Below are positions 35,075 to 43,915 of a DNA stretch of 64,000 nucleotides, piece after piece; position 1 is the first letter of the stretch, and each line of letters starts with the position of its first letter. The notes under the pieces are model-generated. The model ran no database searches, was not told the DNA's origin, and worked only from the letters and a program-made list of their open reading frames with translations. This DNA is from UBA7960 sp964624065 (GTDB lineage: Bacteria > Bacteroidota > Bacteroidia > Bacteroidales > UBA7960): the NCBI GenBank assembly GCA_964624065.1, contig CAZUWF010000001.1, positions 1-64,000 on the forward strand, given 5' to 3'. The position numbers were made by a program, and so were the translations under genes.

Positions 35075-35315
35075 CGATTGTTGTTTAAGGAAACATCAAA
35101 AAATTGTTTTCTTCGCCACCCTTCTTGGCCAAAAAGCACATTTTATAGGGAATTACAACTTCTGACTCAGCGGCAAGCCTACACAAATTTGGTTTATACA
35201 AGCCTTTTGGAAAAAGTCACTAATGTTTGATTCTCAAATATTGTTTTGCAACCTGACGATTTTATTCCTTGCTCTCCATCAGCAATGGTATTTGTCAATT
35301 GGCCAGCCCCCCAGC

Positions 35316-36725
35316 CTAAAATTCGGCGTTTTGTGGTGTTCTCGGAAAGGGTATCACGTCGCGAATGTTGCCCATTCCGGTGACGAATAGCATAAGCCGT
35401 TCGAAGCCGAGCCCGAATCCACTATGTGGCGCGGTGCCAAACTTGCGTGTTTCGAGGTACCACCACACATCTTTCTCATGTATGCCCATTTCCCTGACCC
35501 TCGACAATAATTTGTCATAATCTTCCTCTCGTTGGGAGCCCCCAATAATCTCCCCAATTTTTGGAAAAAGGACATCCATTGCCCTTACGGTTTTATCATC
35601 ACCGTTAAGCTTCATGTAAAAAGCCTTTATTTCCTTCGGGTAGTTCGTAAGGATTACTGGCCTTTTGAAGTGTTTTTCCACGAGGTAGCGCTCATGCTCG
35701 GCTTGCAGGTCAACTCCCCACCGTACGGGGAATTCGAAATTTTGACCCGATCCCATCAAAATGTCGATGGCCTCGGTGTAAGTTAGCCTTACAAAGCTAT
35801 TGCAGGTGACGAAATTTAACCTTTCTACAAGGTCGTTGTCATACATTTTCTGCAAGAATTCAATTTCGTCGGGGCAGTTTTCCAGCACGTATTTGATCAC
35901 GTATTTCAGAAATTCCTCAGCCAGATCCATATTATCTGCAATGTCGCAAAAAGCCATTTCTGGCTCAATCATCCAAAATTCGGCGAGGTGACGGGCCGTG
36001 TTTGAATTTTCGGCCCTGAAGGTTGGACCAAACGTGTAAATGCTCGAAAGGGCCAGTGCGCCTAGTTCGCCTTCAAGTTGGCCCGAAACGGTGAGGTTTG
36101 TTTCTTTTCCGAAGAAATCTTGGGTGTAGTCAATTTGACCCTCGCCATTCAGGGGTGGGTTTTTGAGGTCCAAGGTAGTAACCCTGAACATAGCACCCGC
36201 ACCTTCGGCATCCGAACCTGTAATGATGGGGGTATGAAGGTAGTAGAACCCGTGGTCGTTGAAATACTTGTGTATGGCGAAAGCCATAGCGTGCCTGATT
36301 CTGAAAATGGCTCCAAAGGTATTGGTGCGAGGCCTGAGGTGAGCTATCTCTCGCAAAAATTCAAGAGTGTGACCTTTCTTTTGCAAGGGGTATTTTTCGG
36401 GATCGGCAGTTCCGTAAACCTCTATTTCAGAAACGTTGATTTCCACGGCCTGGCCTTGACCTTTGGACTCAACCAATAACCCGTTGACCGAAATACACGC
36501 TCCGGTGGTAACCTGTTTGAGCAGTTCATCGTTGTTAAACGATTGTACGTCTACCACAGCCTGTATGTTGTGAATTGTGCTCCCATCGTTCAATGCCACG
36601 AAAGCCACACTCTTGTTGCCCCTCTTGGTGCGAACCCATCCCTTAACGTTTATCTCTGCTCCAATTAAATCCTTTGCATCTGCTTTCAAGATGTCTTTTA
36701 TCCTTTTTCTGTCAATTAGTTTCAT
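35316..36725 (-). CDS. asnS: Asparagine--tRNA ligase
   Basis: A 469-residue class IIb synthetase charging tRNA-Asn. The N-terminal OB-fold (VKGWVRTKRGNKSVAFVALNDGS) is followed by the class II core: motif 2 around FRAENSNTARHLAEFWMIEPEMAF and motif 3 GLGFERLMLFVTGMGNIRDVIPFPRTP. The last of these is characteristic of AsnRS. Both tRNA-Asn and AsnRS are in the window, so direct charging rather than Asp-to-Asn amidation is supported. A promoter lies about 75 bases upstream. Confidence 0.97.
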   Translation of the reverse strand: MKLIDRKRIKDILKADAKDLIGAEINVKGWVRTKRGNKSVAFVALNDGSTIHNIQAVVDVQSFNNDELLKQVTTGACISVNGLLVESKGQGQAVEINVSEIEVYGTADPEKYPLQKKGHTLEFLREIAHLRPRTNTFGAIFRIRHAMAFAIHKYFNDHGFYYLHTPIITGSDAEGAGAMFRVTTLDLKNPPLNGEGQIDYTQDFFGKETNLTVSGQLEGELGALALSSIYTFGPTFRAENSNTARHLAEFWMIEPEMAFCDIADNMDLAEEFLKYVIKYVLENCPDEIEFLQKMYDNDLVERLNFVTCNSFVRLTYTEAIDILMGSGQNFEFPVRWGVDLQAEHERYLVEKHFKRPVILTNYPKEIKAFYMKLNGDDKTVRAMDVLFPKIGEIIGGSQREEDYDKLLSRVREMGIHEKDVWWYLETRKFGTAPHSGFGLGFERLMLFVTGMGNIRDVIPFPRTPQNAEF

Positions 36726-36798
36726 GGCCTACTTTAGGTGTCTGTTACATATTTCAATTCAAGGGCTAATAAAAACCTCATTCTTTTTTTCGAATTGC

Positions 36799-36828
36799 AA
36801 AGGTAAAAATATTTGGCTTACACCCAAA
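36799..36828 (-). promoter_or_regulatory. Promoter of asnS
   Basis: On the minus strand TTG (36826-36828), 19 bases, TACCTTTG (36799-36806): an exact -33/-7 pair. Confidence 0.7.
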
Positions 36829-36844
36829 TACCTTGATCTTTAAC

Positions 36845-37187
36845 GTGAAGCAACAAGGAAAGGTAATGCTGAAAATTGTTTGCCACCTACGGTTAACGGC
36901 TACAAAGTATAAGAAACTAGTTTTAAGTAACCATTTATCCGTTAGAGTACGAAATGACTTTCAATAAAGGTGAGGCATAAGGAAGAAATATCGTTACACA
37001 TTAAGCTAGTTCACGTGCCCGAAGGCGTCGGCATTTGCTACCGGCTATTAATAATGCCAGGTGAAATGGTCATCATTGGTAAAAACAGCTTTGGCAAAAA
37101 GCTGATTGCTGCTAATTGTTCACTGCTTTCGATTTTCGAAACTCAACTTGAAAGTCCTAATTGAATCCCTTCTCAACCCATCACCAC
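36845..37187. other. Gap without recognisable gene
   Basis: About 340 bases between the asnS promoter and the next gene. One open frame (36970-37164, 64 residues) begins at an ATG-like start but has no promoter, no family resemblance and no conserved pattern. I see no RNA gene. Confidence 0.45.
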
Positions 37188-38312
37188 TTACATATACTTC
37201 TTCCTGATGGACTCGAAATCGGGAATGCTACGATGGGCCCATTTTGCAATCACCACGCCTTCTTTCATCAAAAGAAGTCCCGGATTTGATCGAATTATGG
37301 TTTTTAGGTTTCTGTCGTCGGCCTGGAATATATCAAAGTCCAATCCATATTGGAGCTCTATTTCTTCTACCACGCTCCAGGATGAACTGGTGAGAGCAAA
37401 AAACCGTAAACCATTTAGGCTTGCTTCCTTGGCCACGGGCTTGATCCTTTTTTCCAACGATATAGTATTGGCCTTTTCAAGGTTGTCAGATACCACCACG
37501 AAGAAGAAGTCTTCATTTACAAGCAACTCATCCGTGACATCCTGCGACAATCGGTCGCTTATCATAAAACCTTCGATTAATCCTGGCTTACCCGGTTTTA
37601 TTACATTGATTTTTTGCTCCTTGAAAATCCACACCTTTGCCCACTCCTCATCGTCCCAAGGGTAGTCGTTTGCAGGATACTCTGCAAGTTCACCTGTTTG
37701 AGAATTTTCGAATACCAAGTTGTACTCTGCCTCTTCGGGTTCGCCTCGCATAAGTTCTACTACATTGTTGCCCACTTTCCATGGTCTGAAGTCAATGATT
37801 GGGATATAAACAAGGCAATAAATTCCAAGCAACACACCTGCCAGGCCACCAGCAAGCAAAAGGTACCAGTCTTTTTTTTCCGACCAAAGGGGCTTAACCT
37901 TTCTGCGGTTAACAAAAATGAAGACGGCCAGTGTCAAAAACAATATATTCTTGTAAAAAGTGCCCCAGTTGCTTATTTTTATGGCATCGCCGAAGCAACC
38001 ACAATCCGATACCGGGTTGAAGACAGCAATGTAAAGGGTAAGTGGTGTAAAGACAACCATAAACACCAATCCCCCCCAGGCGCCAACTTTCATTTTAATG
38101 CCTAGCAAAATTGAAATTCCAACGAGCATTTCTGCATTGTTGACCAAAATTGAGATAGGCAATGAAAGAGGCATCATCCAATCTAGGCCGAATGCCATAA
38201 AATAGTCATCGAGCTTGTAGGCAAAACCAAGGGGGTCAATGGCCTTCACGAAACCGGAGAATATGAAAACCAGGCCAAAAATTATTCTTGCGGCGGGTAG
38301 GGCATATTTCAT
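37188..38312 (-). CDS. MauE/DoxX-like membrane protein with C-terminal thioredoxin-like region (BT_3928 family)
   Basis: A 374-residue protein from MKYALPAARIIFG. The N-terminal half has about five membrane segments in the DoxX/MauE arrangement (RIIFGLVFIFSGFVKAIDPLGFAYKL is a typical start of it), with a CGC motif at Cys104 and Cys106 in SDCGCFGDA, as in redox-linked MauE proteins. The soluble C-terminal half, about residues 185-374, looks like a thioredoxin fold (IRSNPGLLLMKEGVVIAKW) but has no CxxC. The family is known in Bacteroidota and lacks an established function. A redox role in the envelope is inferred. It follows DUF1573 on the same strand with a terminator between them. Confidence 0.75.
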   Translation of the reverse strand: MKYALPAARIIFGLVFIFSGFVKAIDPLGFAYKLDDYFMAFGLDWMMPLSLPISILVNNAEMLVGISILLGIKMKVGAWGGLVFMVVFTPLTLYIAVFNPVSDCGCFGDAIKISNWGTFYKNILFLTLAVFIFVNRRKVKPLWSEKKDWYLLLAGGLAGVLLGIYCLVYIPIIDFRPWKVGNNVVELMRGEPEEAEYNLVFENSQTGELAEYPANDYPWDDEEWAKVWIFKEQKINVIKPGKPGLIEGFMISDRLSQDVTDELLVNEDFFFVVVSDNLEKANTISLEKRIKPVAKEASLNGLRFFALTSSSWSVVEEIELQYGLDFDIFQADDRNLKTIIRSNPGLLLMKEGVVIAKWAHRSIPDFESIRKKYM

Positions 38313-38340
38313 TTTGTGTGTTTGTTGGGTTAAATGCGGC

Positions 38341-38372
38341 AAAAAAAAAGCCCTTGCGGTCAAACTAGGGCT
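38341..38372 (-). terminator. Terminator between the DUF1573 and MauE/DoxX-like genes
   Basis: On the minus strand AGCCCT (38367-38372) pairs with AGGGCT (38349-38354) around a twelve-base loop, followed by a long T-run (38341-38349). It sits 21 bases after the DUF1573 stop and would reduce or stop read-through into the next gene. Confidence 0.75.
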
Positions 38373-38392
38373 CATAATTTGTAGGCTGATTG

Positions 38393-38842
38393 CTAATTAG
38401 CTCTAGGGGCTTGCCCTTGTGGGGCCGGTTTGAACTCGGTGGTGCTTTTAGCAACAACCTCACCTTGCATCCGGATTATCTTTGTAGTCTGCGGGTCGTT
38501 TGAAATGGCAGTAATAGTGCGGTTGATTCTGTGAGGGGCGGCCGAAGGTGTGAATTCAGCAACTATAACTCCCTTCTCGCCTGGCCTGATGGGTTCACGA
38601 GTCCATGAGGGTATCCTGGTGCCACAGCATCCCCTTGCTTGAGAAACAATTAGAGGTTGATCTCCCGAGTTAACAAATTCTATGTCGATTTTTAGAGGCT
38701 TAATTTCATCTATACTAATCGCTCCAAGGTCAATGACTTCCAGAACGTAATCGAACCGAGGTCCCTTGGGATCGGTTGATTGGGCTGCCGCAAGAATGGC
38801 AACGAGGGCAATTAAACTAAAAACGGTGGCAATCTTTTTCAT
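38393..38842 (-). CDS. DUF1573 domain protein
   Basis: A 149-residue exported protein, taken from MKKIATVFSLIALV (signal peptide to about residue 21). The body is one Ig-like DUF1573 domain: FDYVLEVIDLGAISIDEI, FVNSGDQPLIVSQARGCCGT (Cys72, Cys73) and GEKGVIVAEFTPSAAPHRINRTITAISN in part. DUF1573 proteins are very common in Bacteroidota, with unknown role in the periplasm. A short QGQAP-rich tail closes the protein. TATCTTTG on the minus strand at 38892-38899 is a plausible -7 box. Confidence 0.87.
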   Translation of the reverse strand: MKKIATVFSLIALVAILAAAQSTDPKGPRFDYVLEVIDLGAISIDEIKPLKIDIEFVNSGDQPLIVSQARGCCGTRIPSWTREPIRPGEKGVIVAEFTPSAAPHRINRTITAISNDPQTTKIIRMQGEVVAKSTTEFKPAPQGQAPRAN

Positions 38843-38998
38843 AATTCGATTTTTTACGTTAATTCTGTATGGAAAAAATAACTTGTTTGTGCAAAGATAG
38901 CCTCTACCCGCATAATGTTTGTTAATGCCATTCAAAACTATGTTAATGAAATGTTAAGTCTGTCCGAAAATTTGGCAAATACCGTCAGTGGCTAATTT

Positions 38999-41900
38999 TT
39001 ATTTGAATAGCCCCTTGAATCTATTGTAATGGCTTTCGAAGGCCAGTTCTGATTTTTTGGCAATTTCGGTAAGCTCCAAATCTTTCGAAAACAACATTAC
39101 CCTGTACAAAATCGATAATGCTTCCCTTGCATTAGTTGCAATAAATCCTGATCTCGAGCCCTTTATCTGGGAATAATAATCCAGGGCTTCCGAAAAGAGG
39201 TCAACGATCCTGTTAGATAGTGCTGTCCCCTTTTGAGTTTCACCGGCTCGGAAATACATTTCGGCTATACCCACGCTCAAGCTATTTAAAGGAGCCTGCG
39301 TTTCGGGCATTAGCATCATTGCCTTGTCCAGCACTTCTATTGCCTTTTGGTTTTCTCCCTCCATTATATGGGCCTCTGCAAGGCGTGTCATTATGTTTCT
39401 GAAGTTCATGGCGAGCCTTCGGTGGTCCTCGCTAAGGTAAACCCTTGGGTCGTAAATGTTGCCCCAAACGTACTTGTTCATTAAGTTGTTATGAAGTATA
39501 CGTGTATTTACCCTCCCAATTTCTTCCTTTTCCTTGCTGGCCTCATTTTTAATGGGAACCAACCTGTAAGCCATACCTTCCAGCTGGAAGTAATCTTCTA
39601 GTCCAACGTAAGCTTCCGAGCCGGTGGTTATGGCAAAGTAAATAGGCCTCTCCCAGTTATTTTGGGCAATGAAATCAAGCAGCATGAGTTCGCTACGGGT
39701 TAAACCGTCCTTGTTTATTGTCCACTGAAGTTCTGACACTATCAAATGGGCATCTTCGGGGGCCACGGTTCCGTTGGCCAAAACCTTTGCAGTGTCAACA
39801 GGCAACTTGAACATATTTGTGGGAATGAAGTCAACAGGACCCATCCTCGTACGATGCCTGAATTCGTCACTTGCGGCAATGGAAATCATCTGTTTTAGGT
39901 CTTGGTATCCTTGAAAATTAGGATGTTCCATCAGGTAGACCATATCGCGGGTGCCATCCCTGTATTGCCGTGGCTCCATACTGAATTTAAGAGGCTCACC
40001 CTTGTAAGTTTTCCTACGCATGAAATTGTCTATGTACCAATCGGCATTGAGCAGGCTCATATTCACAATTTTAACGTCGGTTCGCACACCTTCAACCTCC
40101 TGTGCGTACCAAAGAGGGAATGTGTCGTTGTCGCCAAGGGTAACAATAATTGCATTTGGCGCACAGGTTTCCAGGTAGTTGATGGCCACATCGCGCGCAA
40201 GATACCTTCCCGACCTGTCGTGGTCGTCCCAGTTTTCCTTTGCAAGAATAACTGGAGATGCCAAAAGACCAATTACTATTGAGACAACCACCGCACCCCT
40301 TCCCTTAATGATTCGCGACAAATAATGACATAGGCCAAGCACTCCCAGCCCAATCCAAATTGAGAAGGCATAAAACGAGCCAATGTAGCTGTAGTCTCGC
40401 TCGCGCGGTTGGTAGGGTGTTTGGTTAAGGTAAATTGTTATTGCCAGCCCGGTCATAAAAAACAACAAACCAACCACGAATGTTTTTTGGGGATCTTTCT
40501 TCCAATGGTACAATAGCCCAATGATGCCCAGTATCAGGGGTAGCATGTAGTATTTGTTGAAACCTTTGTTCGAAGCCAATGATTCCGGTATGTTAAACTG
40601 TGAGGCACCCAACCTTGCTTGGTCTAAAGGCTTAATACCCGATATCCAATTCCCCTCTACAGGGCTGCCGTGGCCTTGAATGTCGTTTTGCCTTCCGGAG
40701 AAATTCCACATGAAATAACGCCAGTACATGAAACCCATTTGGTAAGAAAAGAAGAACCTTAGGTTCTCGCCAAAAGTTGGTTTCCAAATCACCTCGCTTT
40801 TACCGGTTCGGGGGTTTGTGAATCTCACCGCTCGCCCTTCAACATTACCCCAAGACTCGTAGGCTGCACGGTGGAGGTCGGCACTCCCGGTACGTCCACT
40901 ATGCATTCTGGGAAAAAATGTAACGAACTCAGGTGCGAAAACCGGGTCTACCCCGTGCCTGGGATTAATAACTTCGTACTTGCCCGTTTCGAGGTTCTTT
41001 GCATAAACGGGGTTTCCTTCGGCGAAGTCAACAACCGGGGAATTATAGTACGGACCACTCAGCAAAGGCCAGGAACCGTACTGTTCCCTGCCAAGGTATG
41101 CTTTCATTGCAAGGGCATCCTTGGGCGCGTTCTCGTTTATGGGCACGTGGGCATTTGATCTGATAACCAGCAAGAAAAACGAGGAATAACCTATTAAGAT
41201 AAAGGTGAAAGCAAGAATTACAGTGTTGAACACTACCCTCTTATGCTTGTGAGTGTGGTATAGTCCATAAGCTATTGAAGCAATCAGCACCACGAAAAAG
41301 GCCACGGTGCCACTATGGAATGGCAGCCCGAGACTATTTACGAAAAATTTCTCAAAACCCCAGTCCAAGTTCAAAACCCCGGGTATGAAAACGTTCATTA
41401 TGAACACCAAGATAAACACGGAAATTATTCCTGCGAGCAGAATCCCTTTCTTGGTAGTTTCGAATTTCTTGAAATAATAAACGAAAACGATGGCAGGAAT
41501 TGCCAGGAGGTTTAACATATGAACACCAATTGAAAGCCCCACGATGTATGCAATCAAAACCAGCCACTTGTTTGAGTGGGGCTCGTGTGCCACCGCTTCC
41601 CACTTGAGGATTGACCAGAAAGCGAATGAGGTCAAGAACAATGACACCACGTAAACCTCTGCCTCAACTGCAGTGAACCAAAACGAATCGGTGAATGTAA
41701 ACGTAAGGGCACCAACCAAGCCGCTCCCAAAAATTGCAATTGCTTGCTCGCGCGAAACTTCGCCAACCCTGGCCACTACCTTGCGGGCCAAAATGGTTAT
41801 AGACCTGAACAGGAAACTAATGGTAAGGGCACCGAAAAATGCTGACATGGCGTTAATCCAAAATGCTACCTTCGAGGTTTCGCCCATTGCAAAAAGCGAG

Positions 41901-42100
41901 AAAACCCGAGCCATCATCTGGTAAAGGGGAGCCCCGGGCGGATGACCAATTTGGAGCTTTGACGACACGGTTAGGTTCTCGCCGCAATCCCAAAAACTCG
42001 AGGTGGGTTCGAGGGTTAGCATGTAAACTAAACCTGCAAGAGCAAATACAAACCAGGCAAGGTAGTTGTCAATTTTTTTGTAAAGCGATTCGTTAAGCAT
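38999..42100 (-). CDS. DUF2723 / glycosyltransferase family 117 membrane protein
   Basis: A 1033-residue membrane protein. The N-terminal 330 residues hold about eight membrane segments with the conserved acidic loop SSFWDCGENLTVSSKLQIGHPPG, the hallmark of DUF2723. A second membrane block is near residues 510-640, and the C-terminal 150 residues form TPR-like helices. The fold belongs with GT-C glycosyltransferases (the Glu and Asp of the first loop are the likely catalytic ones), named GT117. A role in protein O-glycosylation or lipid-linked sugar transfer is inferred. It is probably a single-gene unit; a -7-like CGAAGGTA complement lies at 42159-42166. Confidence 0.85.
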   Translation of the reverse strand: MLNESLYKKIDNYLAWFVFALAGLVYMLTLEPTSSFWDCGENLTVSSKLQIGHPPGAPLYQMMARVFSLFAMGETSKVAFWINAMSAFFGALTISFLFRSITILARKVVARVGEVSREQAIAIFGSGLVGALTFTFTDSFWFTAVEAEVYVVSLFLTSFAFWSILKWEAVAHEPHSNKWLVLIAYIVGLSIGVHMLNLLAIPAIVFVYYFKKFETTKKGILLAGIISVFILVFIMNVFIPGVLNLDWGFEKFFVNSLGLPFHSGTVAFFVVLIASIAYGLYHTHKHKRVVFNTVILAFTFILIGYSSFFLLVIRSNAHVPINENAPKDALAMKAYLGREQYGSWPLLSGPYYNSPVVDFAEGNPVYAKNLETGKYEVINPRHGVDPVFAPEFVTFFPRMHSGRTGSADLHRAAYESWGNVEGRAVRFTNPRTGKSEVIWKPTFGENLRFFFSYQMGFMYWRYFMWNFSGRQNDIQGHGSPVEGNWISGIKPLDQARLGASQFNIPESLASNKGFNKYYMLPLILGIIGLLYHWKKDPQKTFVVGLLFFMTGLAITIYLNQTPYQPRERDYSYIGSFYAFSIWIGLGVLGLCHYLSRIIKGRGAVVVSIVIGLLASPVILAKENWDDHDRSGRYLARDVAINYLETCAPNAIIVTLGDNDTFPLWYAQEVEGVRTDVKIVNMSLLNADWYIDNFMRRKTYKGEPLKFSMEPRQYRDGTRDMVYLMEHPNFQGYQDLKQMISIAASDEFRHRTRMGPVDFIPTNMFKLPVDTAKVLANGTVAPEDAHLIVSELQWTINKDGLTRSELMLLDFIAQNNWERPIYFAITTGSEAYVGLEDYFQLEGMAYRLVPIKNEASKEKEEIGRVNTRILHNNLMNKYVWGNIYDPRVYLSEDHRRLAMNFRNIMTRLAEAHIMEGENQKAIEVLDKAMMLMPETQAPLNSLSVGIAEMYFRAGETQKGTALSNRIVDLFSEALDYYSQIKGSRSGFIATNAREALSILYRVMLFSKDLELTEIAKKSELAFESHYNRFKGLFK

Positions 42101-42259
42101 TGATTTTTAGTTAAAAGAAAGAGAGACCAAGAATAAAAACAAAACAATTTTCAAGTTGCGAAGGTATGAAAAATTGCAATTAGAACACCCATTTTAACAG
42201 CAATTGGCAGGAATAAGGATCGCACGATTTTATAGCAATCATATTTTTGTTAAAGTTTT

Positions 42260-42289
42260 TTGTTTTAAAAAAAATATCTTTTAACTTTA
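42260..42289 (+). promoter_or_regulatory. Promoter of the T9SS adhesin-like gene
   Basis: TTG (42260-42262), 19 bases, TAACTTTA (42282-42289), 41 bases before the ATG, inside a very A/T-rich stretch. Confidence 0.55.
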
Positions 42290-42330
42290 CACAGATTATT
42301 AAACTTTTCGCTAACTAAATCAAAAAAATT

Positions 42331-43842
42331 ATGAAAAAAGCTTTACTAAGTGTGTTGGCACTATTTCTGACCGTTTCGTTTTTGTTTGCCAATGTTGAAA
42401 AAAATGAAAATGGTATTACAACTGGCGAAGGCACACCTGGTCCAGTAATTCCTCAAAAGTCAACCGAGATTTTCAAAGAAATCTTTAGCGGGGCTGTTTG
42501 GCCTCCTGCCGGATGGACGGTTCAAAACACACATCCTACCGTAAACTGGGGCCGTGTAACCACTATTTCTATTTCAGGTACTCCTCCAACAGTGATTAAT
42601 CCCGTGGAGGGAACCCATTTTGCAAGGTGCCATTGGTCTGACCAAGCAGGCACAACACAAGACGAGAAGTTAATTACTCCTTCAATTAATCTTACTAACC
42701 TGCAGTCGGCAACCTTGTCATTCAGTTTCAATGGCAGCTATCACTGGTCGGTTGCGCCAAATAATAATTGCGACTTGTTTGTTAAGGCTTCGGTAGGCGG
42801 TGGCCCTTGGGTTCAATTGTGGACAGAAACAGACCATCCGCAATACACCAGTACTGCTGTTAATTGGCAGTGGCTTACCACAACTATTAATCTTGCAAGT
42901 TTATTGGGTCAAGCCAACGTCAGGTTTATGTTCCAGTACGTTGGTTTTGACGGAGCTCATTTTGGGATTGACGTGGTAAGGATCCTAGGTACTGCCACCC
43001 CAACCAACCATCAAGTTACCTTCAGTGTAGTTGGTGGTAACGGAACGCTAGCAGCCACGGTAGATGCGGCTCCAATAACAAGCCCTGCCACAGTTGCTCA
43101 AGGGAAAAATGTTGTGTTTACAGCCACACCGGCGGCTAATTTCAGAGTTAAAGAATGGAAACTTAATAGTGCCGTGGTAGCTGGCAATACCACCAACACC
43201 TTCACTTTGACCAATTTACAAGCCGCTGCTACTGTTACGGTAGAATTTGAAGCTATACCGCCCCCACTTCCCAAGGTTACCTTCAACGTAAACATGACTC
43301 CTTTGGCCACTTTTAACCCTGCAAGCGACAAGGTTTACATATCAGGTAGCTTTCCGGCTCCCAATGGCTGGAACGAACCCGGCTCCAACGCCAACCTCGA
43401 GCTAACACGCGTGGGAACCACTATGGTATGGACCAAAACACTAGACCTTCCGGCTGGAACTTACGGCTACAAATTTTTCAGGAATGCCGGATGGAATGGT
43501 GGAGAATGGACTGGCGACCCAAATAGGCCCCTAATAGTGGGTACTACAGACAGGACCATTAACGCCATTTGGGGCGATATTACCAATAGCGTGCCCCTTG
43601 TTGACACTCCCGAGTTTAATGTTTTCCCCAACCCTACCTACGGCGACTTAAAGGTTTCTGGCCAAACCACCATCCAAAGTGTGAGGGTTCTGAATATGAT
43701 TGGCCAACAAGTTATTGGTCTTAACAACCTCGATTCAGAGATTGTTATCGTGCCAACCGCCAATCTAAGAGCAGGGTATTATATTGTGAGCGTTACAGAT
43801 ATTAACGGAAATACTGTTAACAACCGATTCATGAAAAGGTAA
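42331..43842 (+). CDS. Secreted T9SS protein with cleaved-adhesin-like domain
   Basis: A 503-residue secreted protein. The signal peptide ends near residue 21 (SFLFANVEK). Residues about 45-220 resemble the cleaved-adhesin / jelly-roll domain of gingipain-type proteins (GWTVQNTHPTVNWG, VEGTHFARCHWSDQ, LITPSINLTNLQSATLSF in part). Residues 225-305 form a Listeria-Bacteroides-type repeat (VVFTATPAANFRVKEWKLN). Residues 310-410 look like a starch-binding-type CBM (VYISGSFPAPNGW, YKFFRNAGW). The last 80 residues are a T9SS type A sorting domain (FNVFPNPTYGDLKV to FMKR). No catalytic domain is seen, so adhesion or carbohydrate binding is the best inference. Confidence 0.86.
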   Translation: MKKALLSVLALFLTVSFLFANVEKNENGITTGEGTPGPVIPQKSTEIFKEIFSGAVWPPAGWTVQNTHPTVNWGRVTTISISGTPPTVINPVEGTHFARCHWSDQAGTTQDEKLITPSINLTNLQSATLSFSFNGSYHWSVAPNNNCDLFVKASVGGGPWVQLWTETDHPQYTSTAVNWQWLTTTINLASLLGQANVRFMFQYVGFDGAHFGIDVVRILGTATPTNHQVTFSVVGGNGTLAATVDAAPITSPATVAQGKNVVFTATPAANFRVKEWKLNSAVVAGNTTNTFTLTNLQAAATVTVEFEAIPPPLPKVTFNVNMTPLATFNPASDKVYISGSFPAPNGWNEPGSNANLELTRVGTTMVWTKTLDLPAGTYGYKFFRNAGWNGGEWTGDPNRPLIVGTTDRTINAIWGDITNSVPLVDTPEFNVFPNPTYGDLKVSGQTTIQSVRVLNMIGQQVIGLNNLDSEIVIVPTANLRAGYYIVSVTDINGNTVNNRFMKR

Positions 43843-43869
43843 AAGATCCAGAAGGCTTTATTTTACCCT

Positions 43870-43906
43870 AAAAAGGGGCTGTCTCGAAAAGGCAGCCCCT
43901 TTTTTT
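43870..43906 (+). terminator. Bidirectional terminator between the T9SS and ABC transporter genes
   Basis: AAAAAGGGGCTG pairs with CAGCCCCTTTTTT around an eleven-base loop. It lies between convergent genes and has T-runs in both orientations. Confidence 0.85.
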
Positions 43907-43915
43907 GCGGTAAAC

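Noticed and set aside
36970..37164. 64-codon open frame on the plus strand
   Set aside because: No promoter, no family resemblance and no support from neighbours; probably chance.
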